From NCBI GenBank assembly GCA_031285905.1, contig JAITVH010000055.1, positions 1 through 32,078 on the forward strand: 32,078 nucleotides of DNA, given 5' to 3'. Made by a program: the position numbers and the translations under genes. Below, in pieces: positions 1 to 7,895 of the stretch. This DNA is from Prevotella sp. Its GTDB lineage: Bacteria > Bacteroidota > Bacteroidia > Bacteroidales > Dysgonomonadaceae. Under the pieces are notes generated by a model. The model saw only the letters and a program-made list of their open reading frames with translations, was not told where the DNA came from and did not search any database. Position 1 is the first letter of the stretch, and every line of letters begins with the position of its first letter.

Positions 1-369
1 AGGAAAGGTAACAACCCGCAGGATCAGGAATAGTGTGAGGGTGTTGAAAGATAGCCCCTCCAACCTCCCCGAAGGGAGGCTGCAAAGAGGATATTACGGG
101 AGAGTAACAGCATAAAAAAGATGTTGCAGATGTGTTACCTTTGTTACCTTTTTTTGAAAATTAGCCGGAGTTCGACGTAAGAAATAGTGCGTATAGCATC
201 GATCATATTTATATATTTAGTGTCCTTTGTGTATAACCTTGTGCTCTTTGTGGTTCAATATATGTTTTTCACCACGAAGGACACTAAGAATCAGTACAAA
301 GAACACAAATGGAAATATAACAGGTAGATATATGAGGTGAAAAGCTTTCACTAGACATGATAAGCCATT
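1..369. other. non-coding left edge with short repeats
   Basis: No credible gene is seen in this stretch. It holds a hairpin at about 69-81 (CCTCCCC-GAA-GGGAGG type) followed by CTGCAAAG, a doubled GTTACCTTT near 138-155 with its inverted partner AAAGGTAACAA near 4-14, and an 11-bp perfect inverted repeat TTAGTGTCCTT (217-227) / AAGGACACTAA (277-287). Related TTGTG-TCTTTGT words lie at 239-251 and, inverted, at 296-308. The composition looks like dispersed intergenic repeats. Confidence 0.6.
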
Positions 370-395
370 AAAAAAGGGTGACCGAAGCCACCCTT
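370..395 (-). terminator. rho-independent terminator of the tricorn gene
   Basis: Read on the minus strand this is AAGGGTG, an 8-nt loop, CACCCTT, then a run of six T. It begins about 22 bases after the stop codon of the peptidase gene, so it most likely ends that transcript. Confidence 0.85.
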
Positions 396-416
396 AATCT
401 ATATTGGTTTTATCAC

Positions 417-3400
417 TTACTTATTCCATACTCTCGGTGCAGGAACAGGTTTCAGCGGTTGACGGTTTTTCAGGTCTTTCATTACCTCCTCTATGGCTCT
501 GTTGAGTTGCTGGTCTTCACCGTTCCACTCTTTCACAGGGTCGTTGTCGATAAGTATGTCAGGGTCTACACCGTGATTTTCGATGATCCATTGTCCGGTC
601 TTGGCATCGTAACTGGTGAAGAAAGGTACGCGTATATCCGTTCCGTCGATGAACGGTAGCGAACCCGATATGCCGACTATACCGCCCCATGTACGTGTTC
701 CGATCAGCTTGCCCAGTCCCAGTGCGCGGAATCCCCAAGGGAACAGGTCGCCGTCCGAAGCCGAGTATTTGTTGATAAGACATACTTTAGGCCCTACCTG
801 TACGGCATCGGGCACAGTACCTATACGGTTCGATCCGCGCCGCATTGTCAGACGGTACGGTTCGCGCGACAGGCGTTCGAGTATCATTGGTGATACGTTT
901 CCACCGCCGTTTGCACGGTCGTCTATGATCAGGCCTTCCTTGTCGAGCTGAGGATAGAAGTAGCGAGAGAATTCATTCAGACCTTCGGGTCCCATATCAG
1001 GTATGTATATGTAGCCGATCTTTCCGCCGGATGCTTTCTCTACTTTCTTAATGTTGTTCTGTACCCATTCGTAGTGGTAGAGCGAGTATTCTTCTTCGAG
1101 CGGACTGATCACTATTTTGCGTGCGCCTGCCAGTTGTGCCTTACTGTTGAGCGATATCTCGGTAGGTATGCCTGCCTTTCCGGTCAACAGGGCGTACATG
1201 TCTTTTACGCTGTTGGTCGGTACACCGTCTATTGCTACGATGAAATCGCCTGTTTTAGCCTCTATGCCTGCTTCGGTAAGCGGTGAGCGCAGTTTCTGAT
1301 CCCACGATGCGCCCTGCAGTATCTTTTCGATGCGGAAGAATCCGCTCTTGTCTCTCGATATTTCTGCACCGAGCAGTCCGGTCTTGATCCTGTCGGCACG
1401 GTCGGCTTCGCCCGGATTCACATAGGCGTGACCGCAGTTGAGTTCGCCGATCATCTCGCCGATTATATAGTTCAGGTCGAGGCGGTTTTTCACGTAAGGC
1501 AGCAGTACGGCATATTTGGCCTTTATGGCTTTCCAGTCTACCCCGTGCATGTTCTCTACATAGAAGCCATCGCGGTACACGCGCCACGCCTCGTCGAATA
1601 TTTGCGCCCATTCCATCGGGTAATCTGTGGTTATCTTCATGTTCGACATGTTGACCGCATCTTTCAGATCGGTCTTAGCCGACGGGATAGCGGTGACGAA
1701 TAGCTGTTTGTTTCTCAGGAATAGCGCTTTCTTATCTGTATTTCCTATATGGATCGATGCTCCCTGATCGGCAATGGTTTCTTCCTTTTGCTTCTTCAGG
1801 TCGTACATCATGGCATTGCCGGGCTTGTTGTAATATACCTTTTCGCCATCGCTATAGAATCCCCAGTAGTATGACGGGGCTATCGGCAGCTTCACGATGC
1901 GGTCAGTGATGCCGTCGAAGTCTATCTTCACGGTATTCAGCGAATCCTTCTTAGCGGCTTCGGGTTTCTTGGCATCGCCTGTCTTCACTTCTGCATCTTT
2001 CTCCAGGAATGGGGAAGGGGTGTCTTTCGATAACAGACTGAGGTACACGCCACCCGAAGTGGTATATACATGGTTCCACTCCTTACGTCCGTATATCGGA
2101 TTGAAGTCGCGGTCGGAAGTAAATATCAGGTATTTGCCATCCTTGCTGAATGCAGGATTGTACGACTCGTACCATTTGTCGGTCACAGGGTATTCCTTCT
2201 TAGCTGCAATGTTGAATACATACACCACATCGAATTCGTTAGACTCGGAGCGAGTATATGTCAGCCATTTGCTATCGGGTGAGAAAGCCACTGCGCGCGG
2301 TTCGCCCGCAGGGTCGGTGAGCAGTACGCTCTTTTGCTTTGACGATACGTCCAGCAGGTTTATCCTGTTCTTACGGTCGGTGTAGACGATCGACTTGGAG
2401 TCGGGACTCCAACTGAACGAACGGATATAGGTGTCGTTGTTCTTCGTCAGTTGTACCGGTTCAGAGCCTGTTGCATCCTGCAGATAAAGCTCGGTTTCGC
2501 CAGTAGCATCGGATATGTATGCGATAGATTTACCATCGGGAGACCATTCGGCATTGCGGTCGTGTGCTCCCGCTGAGCGGGTGATGTTCTTCACAACGCC
2601 TTTTTCAGAAGGGATGTTGAACACTTCTCCGCGAGAGGTTACAGCAAGGCGTTCCCCGTCGGGAGACAGGCTAGCCGCTGTGAAGTAGTTCTGTCCGTCT
2701 TTGATCTCGCTGCGGGCATAGATGTTGTCTGATGCCAGTGTGATATTGATCTTTACAGGCTGTTTGCTTGCTGCATCCAGTTTATAGATATAGCCGCCGT
2801 TCTCGAATACGATAGTATTACCGTGAAAGCTCGGGAACTTGATGTCGTATTCGGTAAAGTTGGTGACCTTGCTTGTCTGCTTGGTCTTTGTATTGTACAT
2901 GAACAGGTTCATAGTGCGGTCGCGGTCGGATATGAAGTAAATATCGTCGCCGATCCACATTGGCATAATGTCCTGTGCATCGTTGTTGGTGATGTTCTCT
3001 ACCGATCCGGTTGCGGGGTCGTATATCCAGATGTCGTCTGCCATACCTCCTTTGTAGTATTTCCATGTGCGGAATTCACGCATTACGCGGTTGTAGGCGA
3101 GCTTCTTTCCATCGGGGGAGTAACTGCAAAAGCCACCTTCGGGTAGTGGTATGACATTTGACAGACCGCCTTCGTTATTCACAAGGTATAGCTTGCCGGA
3201 GAATCCGTCGCTTATGCGGTTACGGTAGATGATATCGGTTCCGTTTGGTGTCCATCCCATTACGATGTTGTTGGGTCCCATACGATCGCCTATATCATCA
3301 CGGCTGTTTGTGGCGGTATAGGTAATGCGAAGCGGTTCGCCTCCTGCCGAAGGTATTGTATATACTTCGGTGTTGCCGTCATATTGTCCGGTGAAAGCGA

Positions 3401-3626
3401 CTGTTTTGCCATCCGGCGAGAACTTCGGAAACATCTCGTATCCGATGTGCGAGGTGAGGCGTTTGGCTTCTCCTCCGTTGATAGATACTTTATACAGGTC
3501 TCCTGCATAAGAGAAGACTACTTCCTGTCCGTTCGATGTTGGAAAACGGAGCAGCCGTGCTTCTTGGGCGGATATCAGCGGTAGGGCTATTGCTGATATT
3601 AAGAGCGAAAGGATCAATTTTCTCAT
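417..3626 (-). CDS. secreted tricorn-type S41 family peptidase
   Basis: This 1069-aa protein has the full tricorn-protease layout. A signal peptide (residues 1-20, ending LISA-Q) is followed by two TolB/PD40 beta-propellers with many SPDGK-type blade motifs (about 25-650). Next come a C1 helical domain holding MHGVDW (His about 694), a PDZ domain (about 749-840), and an S41 core with DDRANGGGN and the nucleophile motif YSASDGD (about 954-960). Archaeal tricorn degrades peptides released by the proteasome; bacterial members with signal peptides are thought to trim oligopeptides in the periplasm, so export is inferred from the leader. The gene is monocistronic: a -7 box lies just upstream (3664-3671) and a terminator follows. 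Its sequence looks more GC-rich than the cluster next to it. Confidence 0.93.
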   Translation of the reverse strand: MRKLILSLLISAIALPLISAQEARLLRFPTSNGQEVVFSYAGDLYKVSINGGEAKRLTSHIGYEMFPKFSPDGKTVAFTGQYDGNTEVYTIPSAGGEPLRITYTATNSRDDIGDRMGPNNIVMGWTPNGTDIIYRNRISDGFSGKLYLVNNEGGLSNVIPLPEGGFCSYSPDGKKLAYNRVMREFRTWKYYKGGMADDIWIYDPATGSVENITNNDAQDIMPMWIGDDIYFISDRDRTMNLFMYNTKTKQTSKVTNFTEYDIKFPSFHGNTIVFENGGYIYKLDAASKQPVKINITLASDNIYARSEIKDGQNYFTAASLSPDGERLAVTSRGEVFNIPSEKGVVKNITRSAGAHDRNAEWSPDGKSIAYISDATGETELYLQDATGSEPVQLTKNNDTYIRSFSWSPDSKSIVYTDRKNRINLLDVSSKQKSVLLTDPAGEPRAVAFSPDSKWLTYTRSESNEFDVVYVFNIAAKKEYPVTDKWYESYNPAFSKDGKYLIFTSDRDFNPIYGRKEWNHVYTTSGGVYLSLLSKDTPSPFLEKDAEVKTGDAKKPEAAKKDSLNTVKIDFDGITDRIVKLPIAPSYYWGFYSDGEKVYYNKPGNAMMYDLKKQKEETIADQGASIHIGNTDKKALFLRNKQLFVTAIPSAKTDLKDAVNMSNMKITTDYPMEWAQIFDEAWRVYRDGFYVENMHGVDWKAIKAKYAVLLPYVKNRLDLNYIIGEMIGELNCGHAYVNPGEADRADRIKTGLLGAEISRDKSGFFRIEKILQGASWDQKLRSPLTEAGIEAKTGDFIVAIDGVPTNSVKDMYALLTGKAGIPTEISLNSKAQLAGARKIVISPLEEEYSLYHYEWVQNNIKKVEKASGGKIGYIYIPDMGPEGLNEFSRYFYPQLDKEGLIIDDRANGGGNVSPMILERLSREPYRLTMRRGSNRIGTVPDAVQVGPKVCLINKYSASDGDLFPWGFRALGLGKLIGTRTWGGIVGISGSLPFIDGTDIRVPFFTSYDAKTGQWIIENHGVDPDILIDNDPVKEWNGEDQQLNRAIEEVMKDLKNRQPLKPVPAPRVWNK

Positions 3627-3663
3627 AGTAAGCTACGATTTTGTTATAAGACTTGAATAATAA

Positions 3664-3671
3664 CAAAGGTA
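3664..3671 (-). promoter_or_regulatory. -7 box of the tricorn gene
   Basis: The minus strand reads TACCTTTG, a full match to the Bacteroidota -7 consensus TAnnTTTG, about 38 bases before the ATG. No clean -33 TTTG is visible 19-21 bases upstream. It lies in the 79-base gap after the ADP-ribose cluster, so the peptidase is probably transcribed separately. Confidence 0.6.
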
Positions 3672-3705
3672 GGATGTTTGATGAGAAAATGAAGCCTTTC
3701 TTTAA

Positions 3706-4230
3706 CTATATTTTCAGTAGTTCTTTATACAGGAGATAGTTCTCGTCATCGAAGCAGACGAAGGTGATTTCCTCAACAGTCCGGTTCTCTTTGCTTATAA
3801 AATCGAGGACTGTCCGGATAGCTATTTCGGCAGCCTCTTTCTTCGGGAATCTGTACACACCTGTGCTGATATTGGGGAAAGCAATAGTTTTTACATCTAG
3901 CTCATTTGCCAATCGAAGTGAGTTAGAATAGCAGTCAGCTAATAGTTTAGGCTCGTTTCGTCCTCCACCGTTCCACACAGGTCCTACAGTGTGTATGACA
4001 TATTTTGCCGGAAGCTGTCCTGCAGAAGTATAAACAGCTTGTCCTGTGGCACATTTACCCTGCCTGTTGCGAATAGCTTTACATTCCTCGAGAATCTGGC
4101 TTCCGCCCTTGCGGTGTATAGCGCCATCGACACCACCTCCGCCGAGCAAGGAAGAGTTGGCGGCATTTACGATGGCATCGGCTTGTATGGTTGTTATGTC
4201 GTCTTTTATTAGGATGATTTTGGTGTTCAT
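3706..4230 (-). CDS. MacroD-type macrodomain hydrolase (YmdB-like)
   Basis: This 174-aa single macrodomain is of the O-acetyl-ADP-ribose deacetylase / mono-ADP-ribosyl hydrolase class. The ligand loop [18 protein letters not shown] contains Asn25 and Asp35, the same positions as the catalytic pair of E. coli YmdB. AVYTSAG, the strand VIHTVGPVW and the phosphate loop ISTGVYRFP follow, and the length is normal for a stand-alone MacroD protein. The expected reaction is hydrolysis of ester-linked ADP-ribose from acidic side chains or from O-acetyl-ADP-ribose. It is the last gene of the cluster, 2 bases after the crystallin-J1-like gene, so co-transcription is very likely. All key residues seem intact. 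It differs in class from the second macrodomain at 5547-6023. Confidence 0.92.
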   Translation of the reverse strand: MNTKIILIKDDITTIQADAIVNAANSSLLGGGGVDGAIHRKGGSQILEECKAIRNRQGKCATGQAVYTSAGQLPAKYVIHTVGPVWNGGGRNEPKLLADCYSNSLRLANELDVKTIAFPNISTGVYRFPKKEAAEIAIRTVLDFISKENRTVEEITFVCFDDENYLLYKELLKI

Positions 4231-4232
4231 AG

Positions 4233-4640
4233 TTATAACTGTTTTAGAATATATTGGGTGGCAATATCATTGTTTGAAGTATTGAAGTCCTCTCCGAAAA
4301 ATACTTTTACGATTTCGATACTTCCTATGATCTGGCTGTTGAATTCATCAAGGTCTTCGGCAGGAACCCATAGTTCATTATGTATAAAGCCTCCTACATT
4401 ATGAACTTCATACTTCTGTAGGTAGTCCGTCGGTAAGTCAAATTTAGTTACAATACCGCAATAGCCAGAGAATTCATCGTTCGTATTCCATTTCTCAGCT
4501 ATCTGCTCCGCATATTCCTGATTGAGTACGGGATAGAATATCGGTTGCCATTCCAATCGTGGAGGAAAAGCTTTGAAATCCAAACCGATTATTAATTGTA
4601 GTTCTTTCAGACCTATTGGCCTGTATAATGTTGTTTTCAT
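4233..4640 (-). CDS. ADP-ribosylation/crystallin J1-like protein
   Basis: This 135-aa protein starts with [12 protein letters not shown] and carries [38 protein letters not shown] and FN-IIGSIEVV-like segments. These are characteristic of small bacterial proteins usually annotated 'ADP-ribosylation/crystallin J1'. That name reflects a claimed relation to ADP-ribosylglycohydrolases, but the TDDT-type metal motif of true glycohydrolases is absent, so no reaction can be assigned. The conserved HNELWVP stretch suggests a ligand pocket (inference). It is packed between kptA (3 bases) and the macrodomain gene (2 bases), which supports a role in ADP-ribose or NAD chemistry. No signal peptide or membrane segment is present. 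Confidence 0.75.
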   Translation of the reverse strand: MKTTLYRPIGLKELQLIIGLDFKAFPPRLEWQPIFYPVLNQEYAEQIAEKWNTNDEFSGYCGIVTKFDLPTDYLQKYEVHNVGGFIHNELWVPAEDLDEFNSQIIGSIEIVKVFFGEDFNTSNNDIATQYILKQL

Positions 4641-4643
4641 ATT

Positions 4644-5186
4644 CTATTTCGATATATATTTCGGGTCGATAAAGTCGGTGAGCCAAACCTCATTATCGGA
4701 TTGAAAAAACTCGATTCCATCGTGATACATTTGTTTTGCCAAGATAGTAAGAATTATCGGTCGCCCATGTCGTGAACCTACTTTATGTGCGGTTTCTTTG
4801 TCTTTGCTTAAATGCACATGTTGACGGCTCATTTTCTTTATTCCTTCTGACATCATCGAGGTGTAAAATCTGTCGGCTGTACCATGATATAAAAATTCCG
4901 GTGGCTCGACAGGAGACAGGGTGAGGTCGATCTCTATCGAATGCCCCTGATTGGCGCGTATCCTTGTTTTATCTTCATTGAATGAGTAGCGTTTCTTGTC
5001 ATTTGTAGCTACTATTTCTTCCAGCTCTGCCATTGTGAAATTTACTCTGTGCATTGCACATTTTTGTATAAGCTCCTGCACGTCTGCCCAACCGTTTTCG
5101 TCGAGTCGGATACCTATCTTCTGAGGCTCGTGACGTAAAACGAGGCTTAGGAATTTTCCTATTCTTTTTTTATGTTGTTCGTTCAT
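4644..5186 (-). CDS. kptA: RNA 2'-phosphotransferase (Tpt1/KptA family)
   Basis: KptA/Tpt1 moves an internal RNA 2'-phosphate onto NAD+, giving repaired RNA, nicotinamide and ADP-ribose 1'',2''-cyclic phosphate. The 180-aa length is normal. The N-terminal winged-helix lobe has LRHEP (Arg18-His19) and DENGWADVQEL. The ART-fold lobe has IRANQGHS, LYHGTA, VHLSKD-ETAHKVGSRHGRPI and NEVWLTDFI. The family's catalytic Arg-His-Arg-Arg set therefore looks complete. It lies 9 bases after the 114-aa orphan and 3 bases before the crystallin-J1-like gene. In bacteria lacking the yeast-type tRNA splicing pathway its natural substrate is uncertain; related enzymes can also ADP-ribosylate 5'-phosphorylated nucleic-acid ends. 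Neighbouring macrodomains could consume its product. Confidence 0.95.
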   Translation of the reverse strand: MNEQHKKRIGKFLSLVLRHEPQKIGIRLDENGWADVQELIQKCAMHRVNFTMAELEEIVATNDKKRYSFNEDKTRIRANQGHSIEIDLTLSPVEPPEFLYHGTADRFYTSMMSEGIKKMSRQHVHLSKDKETAHKVGSRHGRPIILTILAKQMYHDGIEFFQSDNEVWLTDFIDPKYISK

Positions 5187-5195
5187 TTTGTTCTT

Positions 5196-5540
5196 TTATA
5201 AATAACCATCTTTCCAGGCATAATAGCATCCCTGACTAAACAGACGATTTATGTTTTCTTTATTTATCCAATTATATTTATTTCTTATAAAGTCTGAAAA
5301 TAGTTCTGACAACTGGTCAGATAGTATAGGTTTATCTGCATCGTCTAATATTTTGGGTATAAATTGATGTCCTTCAAACATTGCTTCCCGACAGTATATG
5401 TTTAGATAATCCAAATCTTCTTCATCTAGCTTCGGGTATTTTCTGGAAAGCCTCTCTTGGATGGGATTAAGCCAATTTTCGCCAAACTCCATAGCTATAT
5501 TTAAGCCTTCATTTAAAATGTCGTTCTCAAATGTTTTCAT
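5196..5540 (-). CDS. orphan helical protein in ADP-ribose cluster
   Basis: I do not recognise this 114-aa protein. It is acidic and rich in aromatic residues, and seems all-helical: an N-terminal helix (NDILNEGLNIAMEFGENW), a proline-containing turn, a YCREAMFEGHQFIPKIL segment, and a C-terminal stretch with CYYAWKDGYL. There is no signal peptide, membrane helix or metal motif. It is clearly a gene by position: 6 bases downstream of a macrodomain gene and 9 bases upstream of kptA. Its DNA is among the most AT-rich in the cluster. A partner, adaptor or immunity-like role is possible but not shown. Confidence 0.72.
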   Translation of the reverse strand: MKTFENDILNEGLNIAMEFGENWLNPIQERLSRKYPKLDEEDLDYLNIYCREAMFEGHQFIPKILDDADKPILSDQLSELFSDFIRNKYNWINKENINRLFSQGCYYAWKDGYL

Positions 5541-5546
5541 GACTAT

Positions 5547-6023
5547 TCAAAAATCATAAACATATACATCTATATCATTCTTAATTAATGTTCTCTTAAT
5601 AAGAGGTTCTATTTTCTCCCATTTTCCTCCGGCTAGTCCACAGCCGATACGGGGCATATGAACACTTGCACTCAAATCCTTAGCTTCTTCTACTAGTTTT
5701 TCCAGACAAGCCTCAATAGCCTCATAACGTACAGGAACTCCAGTGCTTCTCCCCGTCTTTGTACCTCTTTGCCCGATCATATTGGCAACGTATACATATG
5801 GCTCAACCTGTACAATCTGAATATTGCCTAAAGCATAATCATTCTTTGCGCGTTCTCTGTGCCATAAACGGTATGCTTTCTCGGGTTCCGGCCAACGTTT
5901 CGAGATAGCCAGAACAAAGCCCTTGCCCCAACCTCCAATATCATTACAGATATGAGCAATGATTTTTATTCCACTTGCCTGAGGTGATGTAGCATCACCT
6001 TTCAGGTATGTTGTTTTTTTCAT
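5547..6023 (-). CDS. TARG1/Poa1-like macrodomain protein
   Basis: This 158-aa macrodomain belongs to the TARG1/ALC1/Poa1 branch rather than the MacroD branch. It has KGDATSP (Asp10), HICNDIGGWGKGF, and the signature MPRIGCGLAGGKW followed by the IEPLIKRTL helix. Poa1-type members remove the phosphate of ADP-ribose 1''-phosphate; TARG1 removes ADP-ribose esters and nucleobase adducts. The catalytic Asp of TARG1 in its GCGLD motif is Ala here (GCGLA), so a TARG1-like lysine-aspartate mechanism is unlikely. Phosphatase or reader activity is a reasonable guess. Its ATG overlaps the upstream gene's stop by one base (TAATG), which suggests coupled translation with the membrane protein. Confidence 0.88.
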   Translation of the reverse strand: MKKTTYLKGDATSPQASGIKIIAHICNDIGGWGKGFVLAISKRWPEPEKAYRLWHRERAKNDYALGNIQIVQVEPYVYVANMIGQRGTKTGRSTGVPVRYEAIEACLEKLVEEAKDLSASVHMPRIGCGLAGGKWEKIEPLIKRTLIKNDIDVYVYDF

Positions 6024-6832
6024 TATTTCTTTTTAAATAATAAGATTTGCTTCCTTACCTGATAAATACTATACCAGTAAAATCCGATATTACTTAATAT
6101 TCCGACTATTCCGTAAAACGAGATTCCTTGTTGTTTAATCATTAGAAACATAAGAACACTGAAAAACGGGCAGAGTAGCAATATAAACGAAAACCAAACA
6201 AATGATTGCCAACGGAATTGCCCCTTGGGATAAGACCGTTCACGCTGAATCCTTTTAGTATACAAAGTTTTTTCTTCTAGTTCATTATAAATAGATGAGA
6301 AAACCTTGAAATCTGTGTATCCATAGCCTGTGGCTGTCGTGATCAAATCAGATGGGAGAAAAAACTTATCAGAGAGATTTTCTCCCTTGTTTATTCTGGC
6401 TATTTCGTCATATATATCATCAAGTAGAGGCATTGCCCCATCCATATTAGCCATCATGGCCATGTCAATCATGATCTCATTATCTTCATGGTCAAACTTA
6501 GAACGGATATAGTTTGTGAAATCAGAAAATAAAGGGAATAACTCTGCATATTTATTCTCCAGATATTTACTCATTCGTTCCGTGTTCACTTCAAATTGCA
6601 CTCTATTCACATAAAACCACATAGGATTAGGCCTAATGTCTGTAAACCGCTCGAGATTTAATTCATCTTTGCTTTCAACTAGTTCATCATAATGTATCCA
6701 TGATGGTTTAGAATCAGAGATAATATTACGATCTAAAAGCCCGATCCAAAATAGAGGCATAGCATTATTGCTTTCAAAGAGCTCGGTATCTTCATCCTCT
6801 ATTCTTAATATCAAATATGTTCTAAATCCCAT
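6023..6832 (-). CDS. unrecognised membrane-anchored protein
   Basis: I do not recognise this 269-aa family. A soluble N-terminal region (1-205) starts GFRTYLILRIEDED and contains NAMPLFWIGLLD, SWIHYDEL and the acidic DHEDNEIMIDMAMMANMDGAMPLLDDIYDEI. Two C-terminal transmembrane helices follow (about 209-231 and 237-257), with a lysine-rich tail RKQILLFKKK. The large domain is probably cytoplasmic, because there is no signal peptide and the basic residues flank the pair of helices. It is the only membrane protein of the ADP-ribose cluster. It sits 18 bases after the NADAR gene and overlaps the macrodomain gene by one base. It could tether the complex or act as an effector; neither is shown. 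Confidence 0.7.
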   Translation of the reverse strand: MGFRTYLILRIEDEDTELFESNNAMPLFWIGLLDRNIISDSKPSWIHYDELVESKDELNLERFTDIRPNPMWFYVNRVQFEVNTERMSKYLENKYAELFPLFSDFTNYIRSKFDHEDNEIMIDMAMMANMDGAMPLLDDIYDEIARINKGENLSDKFFLPSDLITTATGYGYTDFKVFSSIYNELEEKTLYTKRIQRERSYPKGQFRWQSFVWFSFILLLCPFFSVLMFLMIKQQGISFYGIVGILSNIGFYWYSIYQVRKQILLFKKK

Positions 6833-6850
6833 CTGTAAGTAATTTCTAAA

Positions 6851-7303
6851 TTAGTTTGAGCACTTTGTTTTTCTAGATTCTTCTCTGATATCCATTAATA
6901 GCCAGCCCAGCATATTACGCCCTTTTCCATTACCTCCATCGCCCCAATAGCTGTCATTATCTGTATGCTCAACAAGTTTTGCATCACCTGTAGACAACAA
7001 TAAACTCTTCAAGTCAGCATGTTGCGTGAATTTTGCCATCAGGGCTTGTTTCATTACCGAGACTTTCACAGACTCCCAGTCTTTCCTTAGCTTCTGCTTC
7101 CTGTCACGCCCCAACATTGCTGCCAACATAGGATTATCAGCTGTTTTTATTTTTCGCTGATATGCTTTGTTAGCAAATTTCTGAGCTTGAAAATAATGCT
7201 CTACAGTAGGCCAGCGTAACCCATCTATGCTAATCTCATAATAGGCAAAATTAGAGAGTTCGCTATATTCATCATTTACACTGTAGAAATAGATTGTTTC
7301 CAT
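6851..7303 (-). CDS. NADAR family protein (YbiA-like), short form
   Basis: This 150-aa protein is the compact YbiA form of the NADAR family. It shows WPTVEHYFQAQKF, AAMLGRDRKQKLRKDWE, MKQALMAKF, LLSTGDAKLVEHT, SYWGDGGNGKGRNMLGWLLM and an IR tail. These are the family's conserved segments, including the Glu, Lys, Trp and Asp-rich pocket residues. NADAR proteins were predicted to act on ADP-ribose derivatives, and members paired with DarT-type toxins reverse guanine ADP-ribosylation in DNA. E. coli YbiA mutants have a swarming defect. It lies one base before the DUF4291 gene's stop, in a tight run. A second, divergent NADAR gene sits at 9969-10532, suggesting different substrates. Confidence 0.93.
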   Translation of the reverse strand: METIYFYSVNDEYSELSNFAYYEISIDGLRWPTVEHYFQAQKFANKAYQRKIKTADNPMLAAMLGRDRKQKLRKDWESVKVSVMKQALMAKFTQHADLKSLLLSTGDAKLVEHTDNDSYWGDGGNGKGRNMLGWLLMDIREESRKTKCSN

Positions 7304-7304
7304 A

Positions 7305-7895
7305 TCAGTCCATACCCAGTCTTTTCATTATTTCTTCCGATATAGGATATACCTTCTCTTTAGGCAGTAGTTCTTTTGCTTTATCGTGGCGACCATTCAT
7401 TTTCAGCTGATATATTTTATGTACCAAAGGGGTACAATCCTGTATATCCACAATCCAGTCGTTGTTATATTCTTCGATCAGATGGCGGCTGATACCTACC
7501 TGAATAGAACGGTAATCGAGCTTTGCTCCCCTGATAGAACGTTCCGGATCCCATTGGACGTTCACGGTGGCTTTATCAATGAGTTCTTTCCATTCTTCGC
7601 CATTAGCATACACCCGTTCTGTAGGGTGGGTAAGTACTGCTTGCGATAAAGCATATTCCCATGCCGAGCGTTTGATTCTGATGGACAGAATACATTCCTG
7701 CCCTGATTTTTGTCCGTATCCGCATCGTTCCATCATCCATAGGAAGGATGGTTTTATCCATGTCATCCTGCTGAATGAAAATGGCGGAGTAAATTTCTTG
7801 TTCTTTGCTGCGGGTTTTCCTATTTCGTCCCGGTATGCCTGATAGACAACGATTGTATCGCGGTCGTAATCGGCTCTTATTTCATATTGTTTCAT
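7305..7895 (-). CDS. DUF4291 family protein
   Basis: This 196-aa protein shows the DUF4291 landmarks in order: EIRADYDRDTIVVYQAY, PPFSFSRMTWIKPSFLWMM, GQECILSIRIKR, NVQWDPERS, YRSIQVGI and WIVDIQDCTPLVHKI. No catalytic activity has been established for this family as far as I know. Its conserved arginines and the buried WIKPSFLWMM segment suggest a nucleotide- or NAD-related pocket, and its place beside NADAR and macrodomain genes supports that, but this is inference. It is the first gene after the 411-base interruption. No consensus TAnnTTTG promoter is visible just upstream, so transcription may come through from the ADP-ribosylglycohydrolase gene. Confidence 0.85.
   Translation of the reverse strand: MKQYEIRADYDRDTIVVYQAYRDEIGKPAAKNKKFTPPFSFSRMTWIKPSFLWMMERCGYGQKSGQECILSIRIKRSAWEYALSQAVLTHPTERVYANGEEWKELIDKATVNVQWDPERSIRGAKLDYRSIQVGISRHLIEEYNNDWIVDIQDCTPLVHKIYQLKMNGRHDKAKELLPKEKVYPISEEIMKRLGMD

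Noticed and set aside
1897-2385. A 162-codon plus-strand frame opposite the tricorn gene
   Set aside because: It is antisense to a gene with strong domain evidence and has no recognisable protein features; the high GC of the real gene keeps antisense frames open.
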